From an uncultured Lentisphaeria bacterium (GTDB taxonomy: Bacteria; Verrucomicrobiota; Lentisphaeria; Victivallales; Victivallaceae), in the NCBI GenBank assembly GCA_937888615.1, contig CALABZ010000110.1:1-7972 (forward strand): a DNA stretch of 7,972 bases, written 5' to 3'. The position numbers and the translations under genes were made by a program. Positions 1-6,600 of this stretch are shown in pieces. The number at the start of each line of letters is the position of its first letter. Position 1 is the first letter of the stretch. The notes under the pieces were generated by a model, which saw only the letters and a program-made list of their open reading frames with translations, was not told the origin of the DNA and searched no databases.

Positions 1-648
1 GGTAATGTTGCCGACCCGGTCCAGGGATTCCTCAAGATCCTTATCGACGAATATGCGGTTGACGCTGTCCATCGTATAGCTGATTTTATCCGCCAACCCC
101 ACGAAATCGACCCGGGTGAGCTGGTCGAGGGTCTTCGACACGTTGGCGATGACGTTGGTCACGTGGAGGGTGCGGGATTTGATGTAGACGGTGTTCGGGG
201 GAGGGACAACCTTCAGGTTCGGCAGCATGTAGGGGGCGTTGCTGCTGGTGCTCAGTTCCAGGTAGGCGCCGCCCATGATTCCGGCGGCGTTGATGAAACA
301 GGAAATCTTGCTGTTGTCGAAAAATTCCTTGAAGTCGCTGTTGTAGGGACTGTCAACGATGGCTTCACCGTCGATGTTGTCCATGGCGGAACGGCGGATG
401 ATGAAGTAGACGTTGACGTAGCCGTCGGAATCGCGCATGGCGATGCGGGTGACCTGTCCGACCGGAACCCCCATGAATTTGACCGGTGAGCCGACCGTGA
501 GTCCTTCGACGGTGGAGTCAAAGACGGTGAGTGCCAGAATACGTGGTTCGAAGATTTTGGTCAGTCCGAAGGCGATGAAGCAGATGATCATCAGGACCGC
601 TGCGAAAAATATGAATGCTCCGAGTTTAACTTTGTTTGCCTGGTTCAT
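1..648 (-). CDS. mlaD: MlaD-like MCE-domain lipid-transport protein, partial (C-terminus beyond left edge)
   Basis: Membrane-anchored MCE protein, expected to form the periplasmic substrate-binding hexamer of an Mla-type ABC system that moves phospholipids between the outer and inner membranes. The 216 codons present run from ATG at 648 to the window edge without a stop. Residues about 9-29 form one N-terminal membrane anchor. Residues about 37-132 form the MCE domain, with the typical VEGLTVGSPVKFMGVPVGQV core and a closing GIMGGAYLEL strand (usually GLLGxxYIEL). The segment between these two is somewhat long (about residues 85-112). After residue 160 a helical region begins (THVTNVIANVSKTLDQL-like pattern), as in long MCE proteins. 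The start is chosen because GGGGA lies 9 nt upstream. An ATG at 658 is in another frame. The gene starts 18 bp after the mlaE stop, in the same operon. The family call is secure; orthology to E. coli MlaD itself is less so. Confidence 0.92.
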   Translation of the reverse strand, partial: MNQANKVKLGAFIFFAAVLMIICFIAFGLTKIFEPRILALTVFDSTVEGLTVGSPVKFMGVPVGQVTRIAMRDSDGYVNVYFIIRRSAMDNIDGEAIVDSPYNSDFKEFFDNSKISCFINAAGIMGGAYLELSTSSNAPYMLPNLKVVPPPNTVYIKSRTLHVTNVIANVSKTLDQLTRVDFVGLADKISYTMDSVNRIFVDKDLEESLDRVGNIT

Positions 649-666
649 GAAGAGCCATCCCCGCGT

Positions 667-1476
667 TTATGTGATTGAACTGAATATTCCGGTAATAACG
701 GCGTCGCAGAGTACGATCAGGAAGATTCCGGTGACCACCGCCGAGGTGGCCGAACGACCGATTCCCTGTGAGTCTCGTTCTGCGTAATATCCTTTCATAC
801 AGCCAATTACGGCTACGATAATGCCGAAAAAAGTGCTTTTTAACAGTCCCTGAAACAGGTCGACCGGCTTGACGACCTCCAGGGTGCGTGAAAAGTATTC
901 GGTGGCGCTGATGTCGAGCTTCTCGCAGGACACCAGCATTCCGCCGATGATGCCGCATACGTCGGCGAAAATCGTCAGGCACGGCAATACGATCACCAGC
1001 GCCATGATTTTCGGAAAAACCAGATATCCGATGGGGTCGAAACCCAATGTGAACAGCGCATCCACCTCCTCGTTGGCCTGCATCGTTCCCAGTTCGGAGG
1101 CGAACGCGGAGCCGGAACGTCCGGCCAGCACGATCGCCGTCAGCAGCGGCGCCAGTTCGGTGACGATAACCGCTCCCACCAGGTTGACGATATATCCTTC
1201 CACCCCGTAGCGGCTGAGCTGGACGATCCCCTGAAACGCCAGGATCACCCCCACCAGCAATCCCAGCAGCGAAATGATTGGAACCGCGTCGCTGCCGCAG
1301 ATATCCGCATAATACAGCACCGAACGCCAGCTCAACTGGCCCGGCTTCCGTACAAATTTCCGGCCGGCAAATACAATGTCGCCGATAAAACCGAAAAAGA
1401 CAATGAATTCCTGACAGAAACCGCAGGCTGTGTTCCCGATTTGCAGGTAAATTTGATTGAATGATTTGCCTTTCAT
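667..1476 (-). CDS. mlaE: MlaE-family phospholipid ABC transporter permease
   Basis: Inner-membrane permease of the Mla/MCE transporter family, 269 aa, close to the roughly 260 aa of E. coli MlaE. The hallmark lies at residues about 107-132 (TELAPLLTAIVLAGRSGSAF, then ASELGTM), followed by a cytoplasmic coupling segment with acidic residues (ANEEVDAL, 134-141) and the GFDPIGYLVFPK stretch (145-156). Hydrophobic segments lie near 64-85, 98-118, 155-183, 213-228 and 246-265. The C-terminal GIGRSATSAVV block (238-248) is also typical. There is no N-terminal STAS domain; residues 1-50 are a short amphipathic stretch. The start codon overlaps the stop of the upstream lipoprotein gene (TCAT at 1473-1476, ATGA on the coding strand), which suggests translational coupling. 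The gene is followed by mlaD. The ATPase partner (MlaF) is not in the visible part of the operon. Confidence 0.95.
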   Translation of the reverse strand: MKGKSFNQIYLQIGNTACGFCQEFIVFFGFIGDIVFAGRKFVRKPGQLSWRSVLYYADICGSDAVPIISLLGLLVGVILAFQGIVQLSRYGVEGYIVNLVGAVIVTELAPLLTAIVLAGRSGSAFASELGTMQANEEVDALFTLGFDPIGYLVFPKIMALVIVLPCLTIFADVCGIIGGMLVSCEKLDISATEYFSRTLEVVKPVDLFQGLLKSTFFGIIVAVIGCMKGYYAERDSQGIGRSATSAVVTGIFLIVLCDAVITGIFSSIT

Positions 1477-2042
1477 TTCCGGACTTGATAATGGTTCAGG
1501 ATATCGTTGCGGATGGCCCCGGCCGCCTGGTTGGCGCCTTCCGAAAAGGCTCGGGCGAATTCCGCGGGCGAAATTTCATTCAGCGGGACCACGGCCCGGA
1601 CGATCTGCCATTCGACCGGCGGCTTGTAATTTCCGCCGTCAATGGCGTAAGCGAACTGCAGGATCGCTTCCCGTCCGATCAGGTTCAAATCGAATATTTC
1701 CAGTCGTCCCCGGATGCTGAGTTCCCGTCCCGGTTTGAGTTCGGCGGTACTGCCGGTAAGCGCGCTCAACAGGTACAGGCGGATCATTTCTTCGGGTGAG
1801 TTGGCCCATTTGTTGAGATTGTCGGGAATCTGCTGGTTGCCGTCCACCCGGTAACGCATACGGATTCCGGCGCCGGAGAAATTCTCAAAATCCTGAAAGG
1901 TCAATTGAATGCCCGGCACCGACATAGCGGAGGGGATATTCAAATCATAATACGTGATATCCTGCGGGGCCGCAAAGAAGCAGCCGGTCAACAGTACGGC
2001 CGCCGTCATTGCCATGAGCGGCAATATCAAACTTTTTTTCAT
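1473..2042 (-). CDS. ABC-type transport auxiliary lipoprotein (PqiC/ABC_trans_aux-like)
   Basis: A predicted lipoprotein of 189 aa. Residues 1-20 are a signal peptide (MKK, a hydrophobic run, then LLTG) leading to the lipobox cysteine C21. Residues +2 and +3 are Phe, so no inner-membrane retention Asp is seen. The mature part starts with an ITYYDL-like strand (about residues 29-34), the characteristic opening of the ABC_trans_aux (formerly DUF330) family that includes PqiC. It also has the alternating strand/helix pattern and the C-terminal FSEGANQAAGAI helix seen in that family. These lipoproteins accompany MCE/Mla transporters and are thought to work at the outer-membrane side. It is the first gene of the minus-strand operon and overlaps mlaE by 4 bp. 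AGGAG sits 5 nt before the ATG, which supports the start. The family call rests on pattern and context rather than strong conserved motifs. Confidence 0.8.
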   Translation of the reverse strand: MKKSLILPLMAMTAAVLLTGCFFAAPQDITYYDLNIPSAMSVPGIQLTFQDFENFSGAGIRMRYRVDGNQQIPDNLNKWANSPEEMIRLYLLSALTGSTAELKPGRELSIRGRLEIFDLNLIGREAILQFAYAIDGGNYKPPVEWQIVRAVVPLNEISPAEFARAFSEGANQAAGAIRNDILNHYQVRK

Positions 2043-2216
2043 GGCTACTCCTGATGATAATTGTTGGATTCTTTTTTGTCTCCATACGTTAAAAGTACCT
2101 CATTCCTGCGAAAAATCAATATTGACACTATTTTTTATTCAGGTTTTTGAAAAAATAGTTTTGCGGGCTATATTGTCTTTCAGCACTTTTGAAAAAATGA
2201 CAGATGAAACTTATTT
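2043..2216. other. Divergent intergenic region between the Mla operon and dxs
   Basis: An AT-rich gap of 174 bp separates the start of the minus-strand lipoprotein gene from the start of dxs. It holds a good plus-strand promoter (annotated separately). For the minus strand I see a strong ribosome binding site (AGGAG) but no convincing -35/-10 pair; the best guess, TTGATT followed by TACTTT, is weak. A 12-bp direct repeat, TTTTGAAAAAAT, occurs at 2145-2156 and 2187-2198. No thiamine (TPP) riboswitch motif or attenuator-like hairpin is visible, and the predicted dxs leader is only about 36 nt, too short to hold one. Confidence 0.7.
2147..2174 (+). promoter_or_regulatory. Putative sigma70-type promoter of dxs operon
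   Basis: TTGAAA (2147-2152) and TATATT (2169-2174) each match the consensus at five of six bases and are separated by 16 bp. Transcription would start near 2181, leaving a leader of about 36 nt. A perfect TTGACA lies further upstream at 2122-2127 but has no decent -10 partner at 16-18 bp. This is the only plausible promoter before the five-gene operon. Confidence 0.5.
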
Positions 2217-4076
2217 ATGGATAATATGATATTGGATCGGATCGATTCGCCGGAAGACGTCCGGAAACTGAACAAGAAAGAATTGGAACAACTGGCCGGA
2301 GAAATTCGGGAAAAGCTGGTTGCGACGATATCGAAAACCGGCGGGCATTTGAGCCCGAATCTCGGAACGGTGGAATTAACTTTGGCTCTGCATTGCGCTT
2401 TTGACACGCCGAACGACCGGATCGTTTGGGATGTCGGCCACCAGACCTATACCCACAAATTGATCACCGGCCGCCGCCGGGAATTCGAAACGCTCCGGCA
2501 GTTCGAAGGATGTTGCGGTTTCCCGACGCCGGACCGTTCCGTTTATGATTGTTTTATCGCGGGCCATGCCGGTACGGCCATTTCCGCCGCCACCGGAATG
2601 AAGGCCGCCGCCGACAAGCTCGGGCGCAACGAGCAGGTGGTGGCCGTGGTCGGCGACGGCGCGTTCAACTGCGGCATTTCGCTGGAGGGGCTGAACAATG
2701 CCGGGTCCAGTTGCCGCGGCTTGATTGTGATCCTGAACGATAACAAAATGTCGATCTCTTCAAATGTCGGCGCAATGGCGCGCCATTTCAACCGCCTGAT
2801 TTCAGCCAATGGTTACATCAAGCTCCGCTCGTCGATTCGTAATTGGATTTTTCAACTGCGGCGCGGCAAGGCGATTCACCGTTATCTCTCCCGGATTCTC
2901 CGCTGGGTGAAAAACCTGATCCTGCCGGGCAGCGTCTTCGAGGCGATGGGATTCCGCTACCTGGGGCCGGTCGATGGACACAATATTGACCTGATGATCC
3001 GGGCATTCGAGGCGGCTAAGAACAGTTCCAAACCCGTCCTGGTGCATGTGATCACCGGCAAAGGCAAGGGGTATGGTCCGGCGGAAACATCACCGGAAAA
3101 ATTCCACGGCGTTTCTTCATTCGATCTCGTCACCGGAGAGACCCGAAGCAGTGAAAACATCACTTTTTCGCAGGCGTTCGGCAACACGATGCTGGAGATG
3201 GCCGAACAACATCCCGAGTTGGTGACCATTACCGCCGGCATGGCTTGCGGCACCGGGCTGAGGCCGTTCAGTTCGCGTTATCCGAAACGTTTTTACGATG
3301 TCGGTATCGCCGAGGAACACGCGGCGGTATTTGCGGCCGGGCTGGCGGCGGGCGGCATGAGGCCGGTTTACGCGGTTTATGCTACTTTCATGCAGCGGGC
3401 GCTGGACTGCTTGTTTCACGATGTCTGCCTGCAGAATTTGCCGGTGATCTTCGCCATCGACCGTGCCGGAGTGGTGGAGGACGGCTGTACGCATCATGGC
3501 ATTCATGACCTCGGGTTTATGCAGACCATGCCGAATTTGACGATCATGGCGCCGGCAGACAAAGATGAACTCAAGCTGATGTTTGAATTTGCGTGGCGAC
3601 TGGCTGCGCCGGTGGTCATCCGCTATCCCCGCGGCGGTGCCGAACCGCTTGGCGTGAACCTTGCCGAACCGTTGACGGCGGGGCGTGCCCTGGTCGTCCG
3701 CGAGGGTGGCGACGTCGCCCTCTGGGCCTGGGGGCGCGAACTCGAAACCGCATTGAAAGTCGCGGACAAACTGGCGGAGAACGGCATCGCGGCGACGGTT
3801 GTCAATACCCGTTTTCTGAAGCCGTTCGATTCGGAACTGCTCCGTGTTCACGCCGCGGCCATGCCTGTTATTACGCTCGAAGACTCCCAGACGGGGGGCG
3901 GGCTGGCGATGCGGTGCGATGAGGAGTTGATCAATTCGCCTCACAAGGAAATCCGTCATTTCGGTTGGGGGGACCGGCTGCTTGAACACGGCGCTCCCGC
4001 GAAATTGCGCGAAAAATATGGTTTTACCGTTGACAATATCGTCGAAACAGTCCGAAAAATACGAGGAATATCATGA
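2217..4076 (+). CDS. dxs: 1-deoxy-D-xylulose-5-phosphate synthase (DXS)
   Basis: Cytoplasmic ThDP-dependent enzyme that condenses pyruvate and glyceraldehyde 3-phosphate to DXP, the entry step of the MEP isoprenoid pathway and a source for thiamine thiazole and pyridoxal. The length of 619 aa matches E. coli DXS (620). Visible in order: SKTGGHLSPNLG with His44 (39-50), WDVGHQTYTHK (71-81), GHAGTAISA (116-124), the ThDP/Mg motif GDGAF (146-150) to LNDNKMSIS (173-181), VDGHN (252-256), the catalytic-acid motif GIAEEHA (363-369), YATFMQR (388-394), DRAGVVEDGCTHHG (415-428), RYPRGG (469-474), and the C-terminal transketolase domain (about 488-612). The loop after DRAG is one residue shorter than usual, lacking the Gly of VG(x)DG. 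Start: ATG 2217 has no clear Shine-Dalgarno sequence. The in-frame ATG at 2226 (MILDRI) matches where the family normally begins and has GGA 4 nt upstream, so the true start may be there. The stop overlaps the next gene's start (ATGA). Confidence 0.97.
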   Translation: MDNMILDRIDSPEDVRKLNKKELEQLAGEIREKLVATISKTGGHLSPNLGTVELTLALHCAFDTPNDRIVWDVGHQTYTHKLITGRRREFETLRQFEGCCGFPTPDRSVYDCFIAGHAGTAISAATGMKAAADKLGRNEQVVAVVGDGAFNCGISLEGLNNAGSSCRGLIVILNDNKMSISSNVGAMARHFNRLISANGYIKLRSSIRNWIFQLRRGKAIHRYLSRILRWVKNLILPGSVFEAMGFRYLGPVDGHNIDLMIRAFEAAKNSSKPVLVHVITGKGKGYGPAETSPEKFHGVSSFDLVTGETRSSENITFSQAFGNTMLEMAEQHPELVTITAGMACGTGLRPFSSRYPKRFYDVGIAEEHAAVFAAGLAAGGMRPVYAVYATFMQRALDCLFHDVCLQNLPVIFAIDRAGVVEDGCTHHGIHDLGFMQTMPNLTIMAPADKDELKLMFEFAWRLAAPVVIRYPRGGAEPLGVNLAEPLTAGRALVVREGGDVALWAWGRELETALKVADKLAENGIAATVVNTRFLKPFDSELLRVHAAAMPVITLEDSQTGGGLAMRCDEELINSPHKEIRHFGWGDRLLEHGAPAKLREKYGFTVDNIVETVRKIRGIS

Positions 4077-4396
4077 GAAAGTTGTTGATGATCAGTTGTT
4101 TTGCAGGCGCGGCCCTGATGATGATGGGACAGGCCGGGGTGAAGGCTCCCAATGAAAATACGTTGAAAATCGAGAATTTAACGAAGCAGGCCGCCGATCT
4201 GGATTTGGAAATGATCAAACTGCGTACCGAAATCATTAAAAACGACCCGGATTTGCAGAAACTTCACAACCAGATTATCGCATTGCACCGCGATTTGGCC
4301 TTGCGTATCGACAGCAAACGCGAAATGCGGGTGCTGATCCTGAAGGCCGAGGAAATCAACCGCCAGCTTCAGGAATTGGATAAGAAAAAGAAATAA
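4073..4396 (+). CDS. Small exported coiled-coil protein, function unknown
   Basis: A 107-aa protein that I do not recognise. Residues 1-25 look like a Sec signal peptide (MRK, a hydrophobic core rich in Leu, Met and Ala, then GVKA as a possible signal-peptidase I site). The only Cys (C9) lies inside the hydrophobic core and is not in a lipobox. Residues about 29-107 are highly charged and predicted to be almost entirely helical, with a heptad-like spacing of Leu and Ile (LTKQAADLDLEMIKL, LHNQIIALHRDLALRI). The protein ends in a lysine run. It is probably a periplasmic helical or coiled-coil protein. Translation seems coupled to dxs: the ATG overlaps the dxs stop, and GAGGA lies 5 nt upstream, inside dxs. 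A chaperone-like (Spy/CpxP-type) or structural role is possible but nothing in the sequence shows it. Confidence 0.8.
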   Translation: MRKLLMISCFAGAALMMMGQAGVKAPNENTLKIENLTKQAADLDLEMIKLRTEIIKNDPDLQKLHNQIIALHRDLALRIDSKREMRVLILKAEEINRQLQELDKKKK

Positions 4397-4414
4397 CCCC
4401 CAGGAGTACATTAT

Positions 4415-5509
4415 ATGCCTTTTGATCATGGAACATTTGCCGTAACGGCCTTTCAACTGTCCGGCGAACTGCCGGAAAATTACCTGGAACTCTTTACCGG
4501 TATGGCCGCCGGCAGTCTCGACTCTGTCAAGGACGAGCCCCAGATCGGTTGGGTGAGCGGGCGTTGCCTGCTGGAAACCCGGATCGACGATATCACCGCC
4601 CTCTGCGGCGGACACCTCTACATCAACATGCGCAAGGCCGAACGCAAAATCCCCGCCTCGCTGCTGAACGCCATCTGCCGCCGCGAAGAACTGATCTATA
4701 TGCAGGCCAATGAAACCACCGTGGTTCCCAGCCGCCAGAAAAAACAGATCAAGGAAGAAGCCGTCGAAAAGAACCTGATGAAAATGCCGCCGCAGATTTC
4801 CGGCATTCCGATGGTTCTGGACATGGCCTCCAAAATGCTTTACCTCGGCACCGCCTCGACGGCCCAGATCGACAACTTTATCGCGTTCTTCTATAAAACC
4901 ACCAATATCGAACCGGTCCAGTTGTCCCCCGAATGGTATCTTGAAAACCGTTTCAAAATGACCGAGGTTTCCCTGCCGGTGGTCATGTTCTCCGAAAAAG
5001 GAGACGGCGAAACCACGCCCGGACGCGACTTCCTCACCTGGCTCTGGTATTACAGTGAATGCGAAGAAGGTTACATCAAGCTGGACCAGTTTGGGGAATT
5101 TGCTTTTGCCATTGAGGGCCCGTTGACTTTTGCTTTTGCCGCCGAAGCCCGCGGCGCCGCCGAAACCACCCTGAAAAAAGGCGACAGCCCGCTCCGGGCC
5201 GCCGAAGCCAAGGCCGCCCTGAATGTCGGTAAAAAACTCAAAAAAGCGAAATTCATGCTGGTTCGCAGCGAGGATGTCTGGAGCGGTTCTTTCGATGCCG
5301 ATCATTTCAATTTCAGCGGCCTTTCGCTTCCCGAGGGCGAAGAGATGGACCGCGACAGCCGTTTTGCGGAACGGATTACCAACCTCCACATTTTCCAGAC
5401 CGTGATGGGTGAGTATTTCGCGAAGTTTGTGAAAGTCCTGACGGCTCCGGACTGGGAGGAAACCGAGGCGAAAATCCAGCGCTGGGTGTTGGAGCGCGAT
5501 TCCCGGTAA
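4415..5509 (+). CDS. RdgC-like recombination-associated protein
   Basis: A 364-aa protein that resembles the RdgC family, ring-shaped DNA-binding proteins that in E. coli and Neisseria modulate RecA-dependent recombination. Visible parallels: GWV at 45-47 in the same position as in E. coli RdgC; then a HLYINMRKAERKIPASLL block (67-84), comparable to the family segment where Arg/Lys-rich residues precede a conserved PxxxL; a charged helix with SRQKKQIKEE (106-115); and a strand pair MVLDMASKMLYLGTAS (133-148). The FLTWLWY motif (206-212) and the long GKKLKKAKFMLV to FNFSGLSL stretch (272-305) are what I remember from the longer, non-gammaproteobacterial members. E. coli RdgC is about 303 aa, so this one is longer. 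There is no signal peptide. AGGAG lies 8 nt before the ATG. The family assignment is from remembered patterns and is moderately sure. Confidence 0.68.
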   Translation: MPFDHGTFAVTAFQLSGELPENYLELFTGMAAGSLDSVKDEPQIGWVSGRCLLETRIDDITALCGGHLYINMRKAERKIPASLLNAICRREELIYMQANETTVVPSRQKKQIKEEAVEKNLMKMPPQISGIPMVLDMASKMLYLGTASTAQIDNFIAFFYKTTNIEPVQLSPEWYLENRFKMTEVSLPVVMFSEKGDGETTPGRDFLTWLWYYSECEEGYIKLDQFGEFAFAIEGPLTFAFAAEARGAAETTLKKGDSPLRAAEAKAALNVGKKLKKAKFMLVRSEDVWSGSFDADHFNFSGLSLPEGEEMDRDSRFAERITNLHIFQTVMGEYFAKFVKVLTAPDWEETEAKIQRWVLERDSR

Positions 5510-5529
5510 AAAACAGAGGAAATTTCGTC

Positions 5530-5904
5530 ATGAAAGCCGGTGATAAAGTCAAATGCCCGCATTGCGGAGAGGATACACTCGTCAAGGAGAAAAACCTGAT
5601 GGACGGCTGGAAACCGCTCGGCAAGGTGTTGGCCTGCGCCATTTGCGGCGAAAAGCTCGGTGATATGGCGACAGCCGCCGCCGACGCCGGTTCGTCCTCC
5701 TCCGCCCTGGATTTCCTGAAAGCCCTGTTGCAAGCGGAGGAAGAGGCCGCACCGGCTATCGATTTGCACGACGTGGAGAAACGGTTCTGCAAAGACTGTG
5801 TCCATTTCGTGCCGCATCCATTTATCAACCGCTGCGGATTGCATGACCGACCGTCCGATCCGATGGGGGATTGCCCGCGGTTTACCCCGAAAGTGAAAGA
5901 ATGA
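5530..5904 (+). CDS. Small protein with two CxxC metal-binding modules, function unknown
   Basis: A 124-aa protein with two separate cysteine clusters. The N-terminal module has C9-x2-C12 and C36-x2-C39, the spacing of a zinc ribbon. A low-complexity Ala/Ser linker and a short acidic helix follow (about 47-82). The C-terminal module has C87-x2-C90 with VHF, then C102, H105 and C115 (DCPRF), a compact pattern of four cysteines that could bind Zn or an Fe-S cluster. I do not recognise a named family. There is no signal peptide, so it is probably cytoplasmic. AGAGGAA lies about 8 nt before the ATG. It sits 20 bp after the RdgC-like gene, and its stop overlaps the thiE start (ATGA), so it is likely to be co-translated with thiE. 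A role in binding nucleic acid or delivering metal is only a guess. Confidence 0.85.
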   Translation: MKAGDKVKCPHCGEDTLVKEKNLMDGWKPLGKVLACAICGEKLGDMATAAADAGSSSSALDFLKALLQAEEEAAPAIDLHDVEKRFCKDCVHFVPHPFINRCGLHDRPSDPMGDCPRFTPKVKE

Positions 5905-6566
5905 AATCACCCTTCAATAATTTTTCCGAACGCCTCGCCGCTTTTGACGCCGTCGACCTTTACCCGGTCATTACCTCGGAATTTTGCGGCGGACGCGATC
6001 CGCTTTATGTATTGCGCCAGGTGGCGGAGGGGGGAGCCACCATGGTGCAGTTGCGCGAAAAGCATCTTTGTGCCCGCGACTACTTCAATCTGGCCTGCCG
6101 CTTCCGGAAAATCACCAGCGAATTCGGCATGTTGCTGATCATTGATGACAGTGTGGATATCGCGCTGGCCGTCGATGCCGACGGCGTTCACCTGGGACAG
6201 GAGGACTTGCCGCTGTCTGCCGCCAAACAGATTGCGCCGGAACTGCTGATCGGAATTTCGACCCATAGCCAGGAGGAAGGAATTGTGGCCGTGGAGGAAG
6301 GGGCCGGATATGTCAATGTCGGACCGATTTTCGCCACCGGAACCAAAGAGGTCCCTTATAAAACAGTGGGGCTGGATATTCTTGCCGCGCTGGCGCCGAC
6401 CATGCCGATTCCGTTCAGTATTATGGGAGGGATCAAGGCGAAGCATATTCCGGCGCTGGTTCAACTGGGAGCGAAACGCATTGCCATGATCACCGAGATT
6501 ACCCAGGCGGAAGACGTGCGGGCTCGGACCGAAATGTTGCGCAGGCTGATCAAAGAAAACCTGTAG
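5901..6566 (+). CDS. thiE: Thiamine-phosphate synthase (ThiE)
   Basis: Cytoplasmic TIM-barrel enzyme that joins HMP-PP and thiazole phosphate to give thiamine monophosphate. With the start at 5901 it has 221 aa, normal for ThiE. Motifs: YPVITS first strand (21-26), QLREKH (50-55), LIIDDSVDIALAVDADGVHL (79-98) followed by GQEDLP, GISTHS (118-123), GYVNVGPIFATGTK (136-149) and the phosphate-binding GG (176-177). The open frame extends upstream to an ATG at 5871. That would overlap the previous gene by 34 bp and add a tail (MPAVYPESER) not expected in the family, so the ATGA-overlap start is preferred. The ribosome binding site is weak (GAAAG), consistent with coupling to the upstream gene. It is the last gene of the operon that begins with dxs, whose product uses thiamine diphosphate and supplies a thiazole precursor. 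Confidence 0.95.
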   Translation: MKSPFNNFSERLAAFDAVDLYPVITSEFCGGRDPLYVLRQVAEGGATMVQLREKHLCARDYFNLACRFRKITSEFGMLLIIDDSVDIALAVDADGVHLGQEDLPLSAAKQIAPELLIGISTHSQEEGIVAVEEGAGYVNVGPIFATGTKEVPYKTVGLDILAALAPTMPIPFSIMGGIKAKHIPALVQLGAKRIAMITEITQAEDVRARTEMLRRLIKENL

Positions 6567-6600
6567 AAAAAATTACGCTTCCGCTTTCTCTGCCGGCGGA
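6567..6600 (-). terminator. Possible weak intrinsic terminator of the HTH/Zn-ribbon gene
   Basis: On the minus strand a 5-bp stem, TCCGC/GCGGA (6596-6600 with 6580-6584), encloses an 11-nt loop, and a run of six T follows at 6572-6567. The stem is short, lies inside the end of the coding region, and is separated from the T run by 7 nt, so this is a weak candidate. I see no better hairpin for either of the two convergent genes. Confidence 0.25.

Noticed and set aside
163..489. Plus-strand open frame opposite mlaD
   Set aside because: Gly/Val/Asp-rich antisense reading of the MCE domain; the minus-strand protein matches the MCE family throughout.
667..1476. N-terminal STAS domain on the MlaE permease
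   Set aside because: The permease begins only about 50 residues before its first membrane core segment, too short for a STAS domain.
2122..2127. Perfect TTGACA as the -35 box of dxs
   Set aside because: At 16-18 bp downstream only TTTTGA-like sequences occur, poor -10 boxes. The pair at 2147-2174 is better balanced.
2043..2216. Possible TPP riboswitch ahead of dxs/thiE
   Set aside because: No CUGAGA-like or ACC-UGA-like conserved elements or paired stems were found, and the predicted leader is only about 36 nt.
3117..3989. Open frame of 290 codons on the minus strand
   Set aside because: It is antisense to the second half of dxs, Arg/His-rich and without a recognisable domain. dxs is certain here.
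4178..5389. Long open frame (about 400 codons) on the minus strand
   Set aside because: It lies entirely opposite the small coiled-coil and RdgC-like genes, has Phe/Gly/Gln-rich low-complexity translation typical of antisense reading of GC-biased codons, and has no family motif. The plus-strand genes have good ribosome binding sites and recognisable features.
5871..5900. Longer thiE N-terminus starting at 5871
   Set aside because: It would overlap the upstream gene by 34 bp and add a tail not expected in ThiE. The ATGA overlap at 5901 is the natural start.
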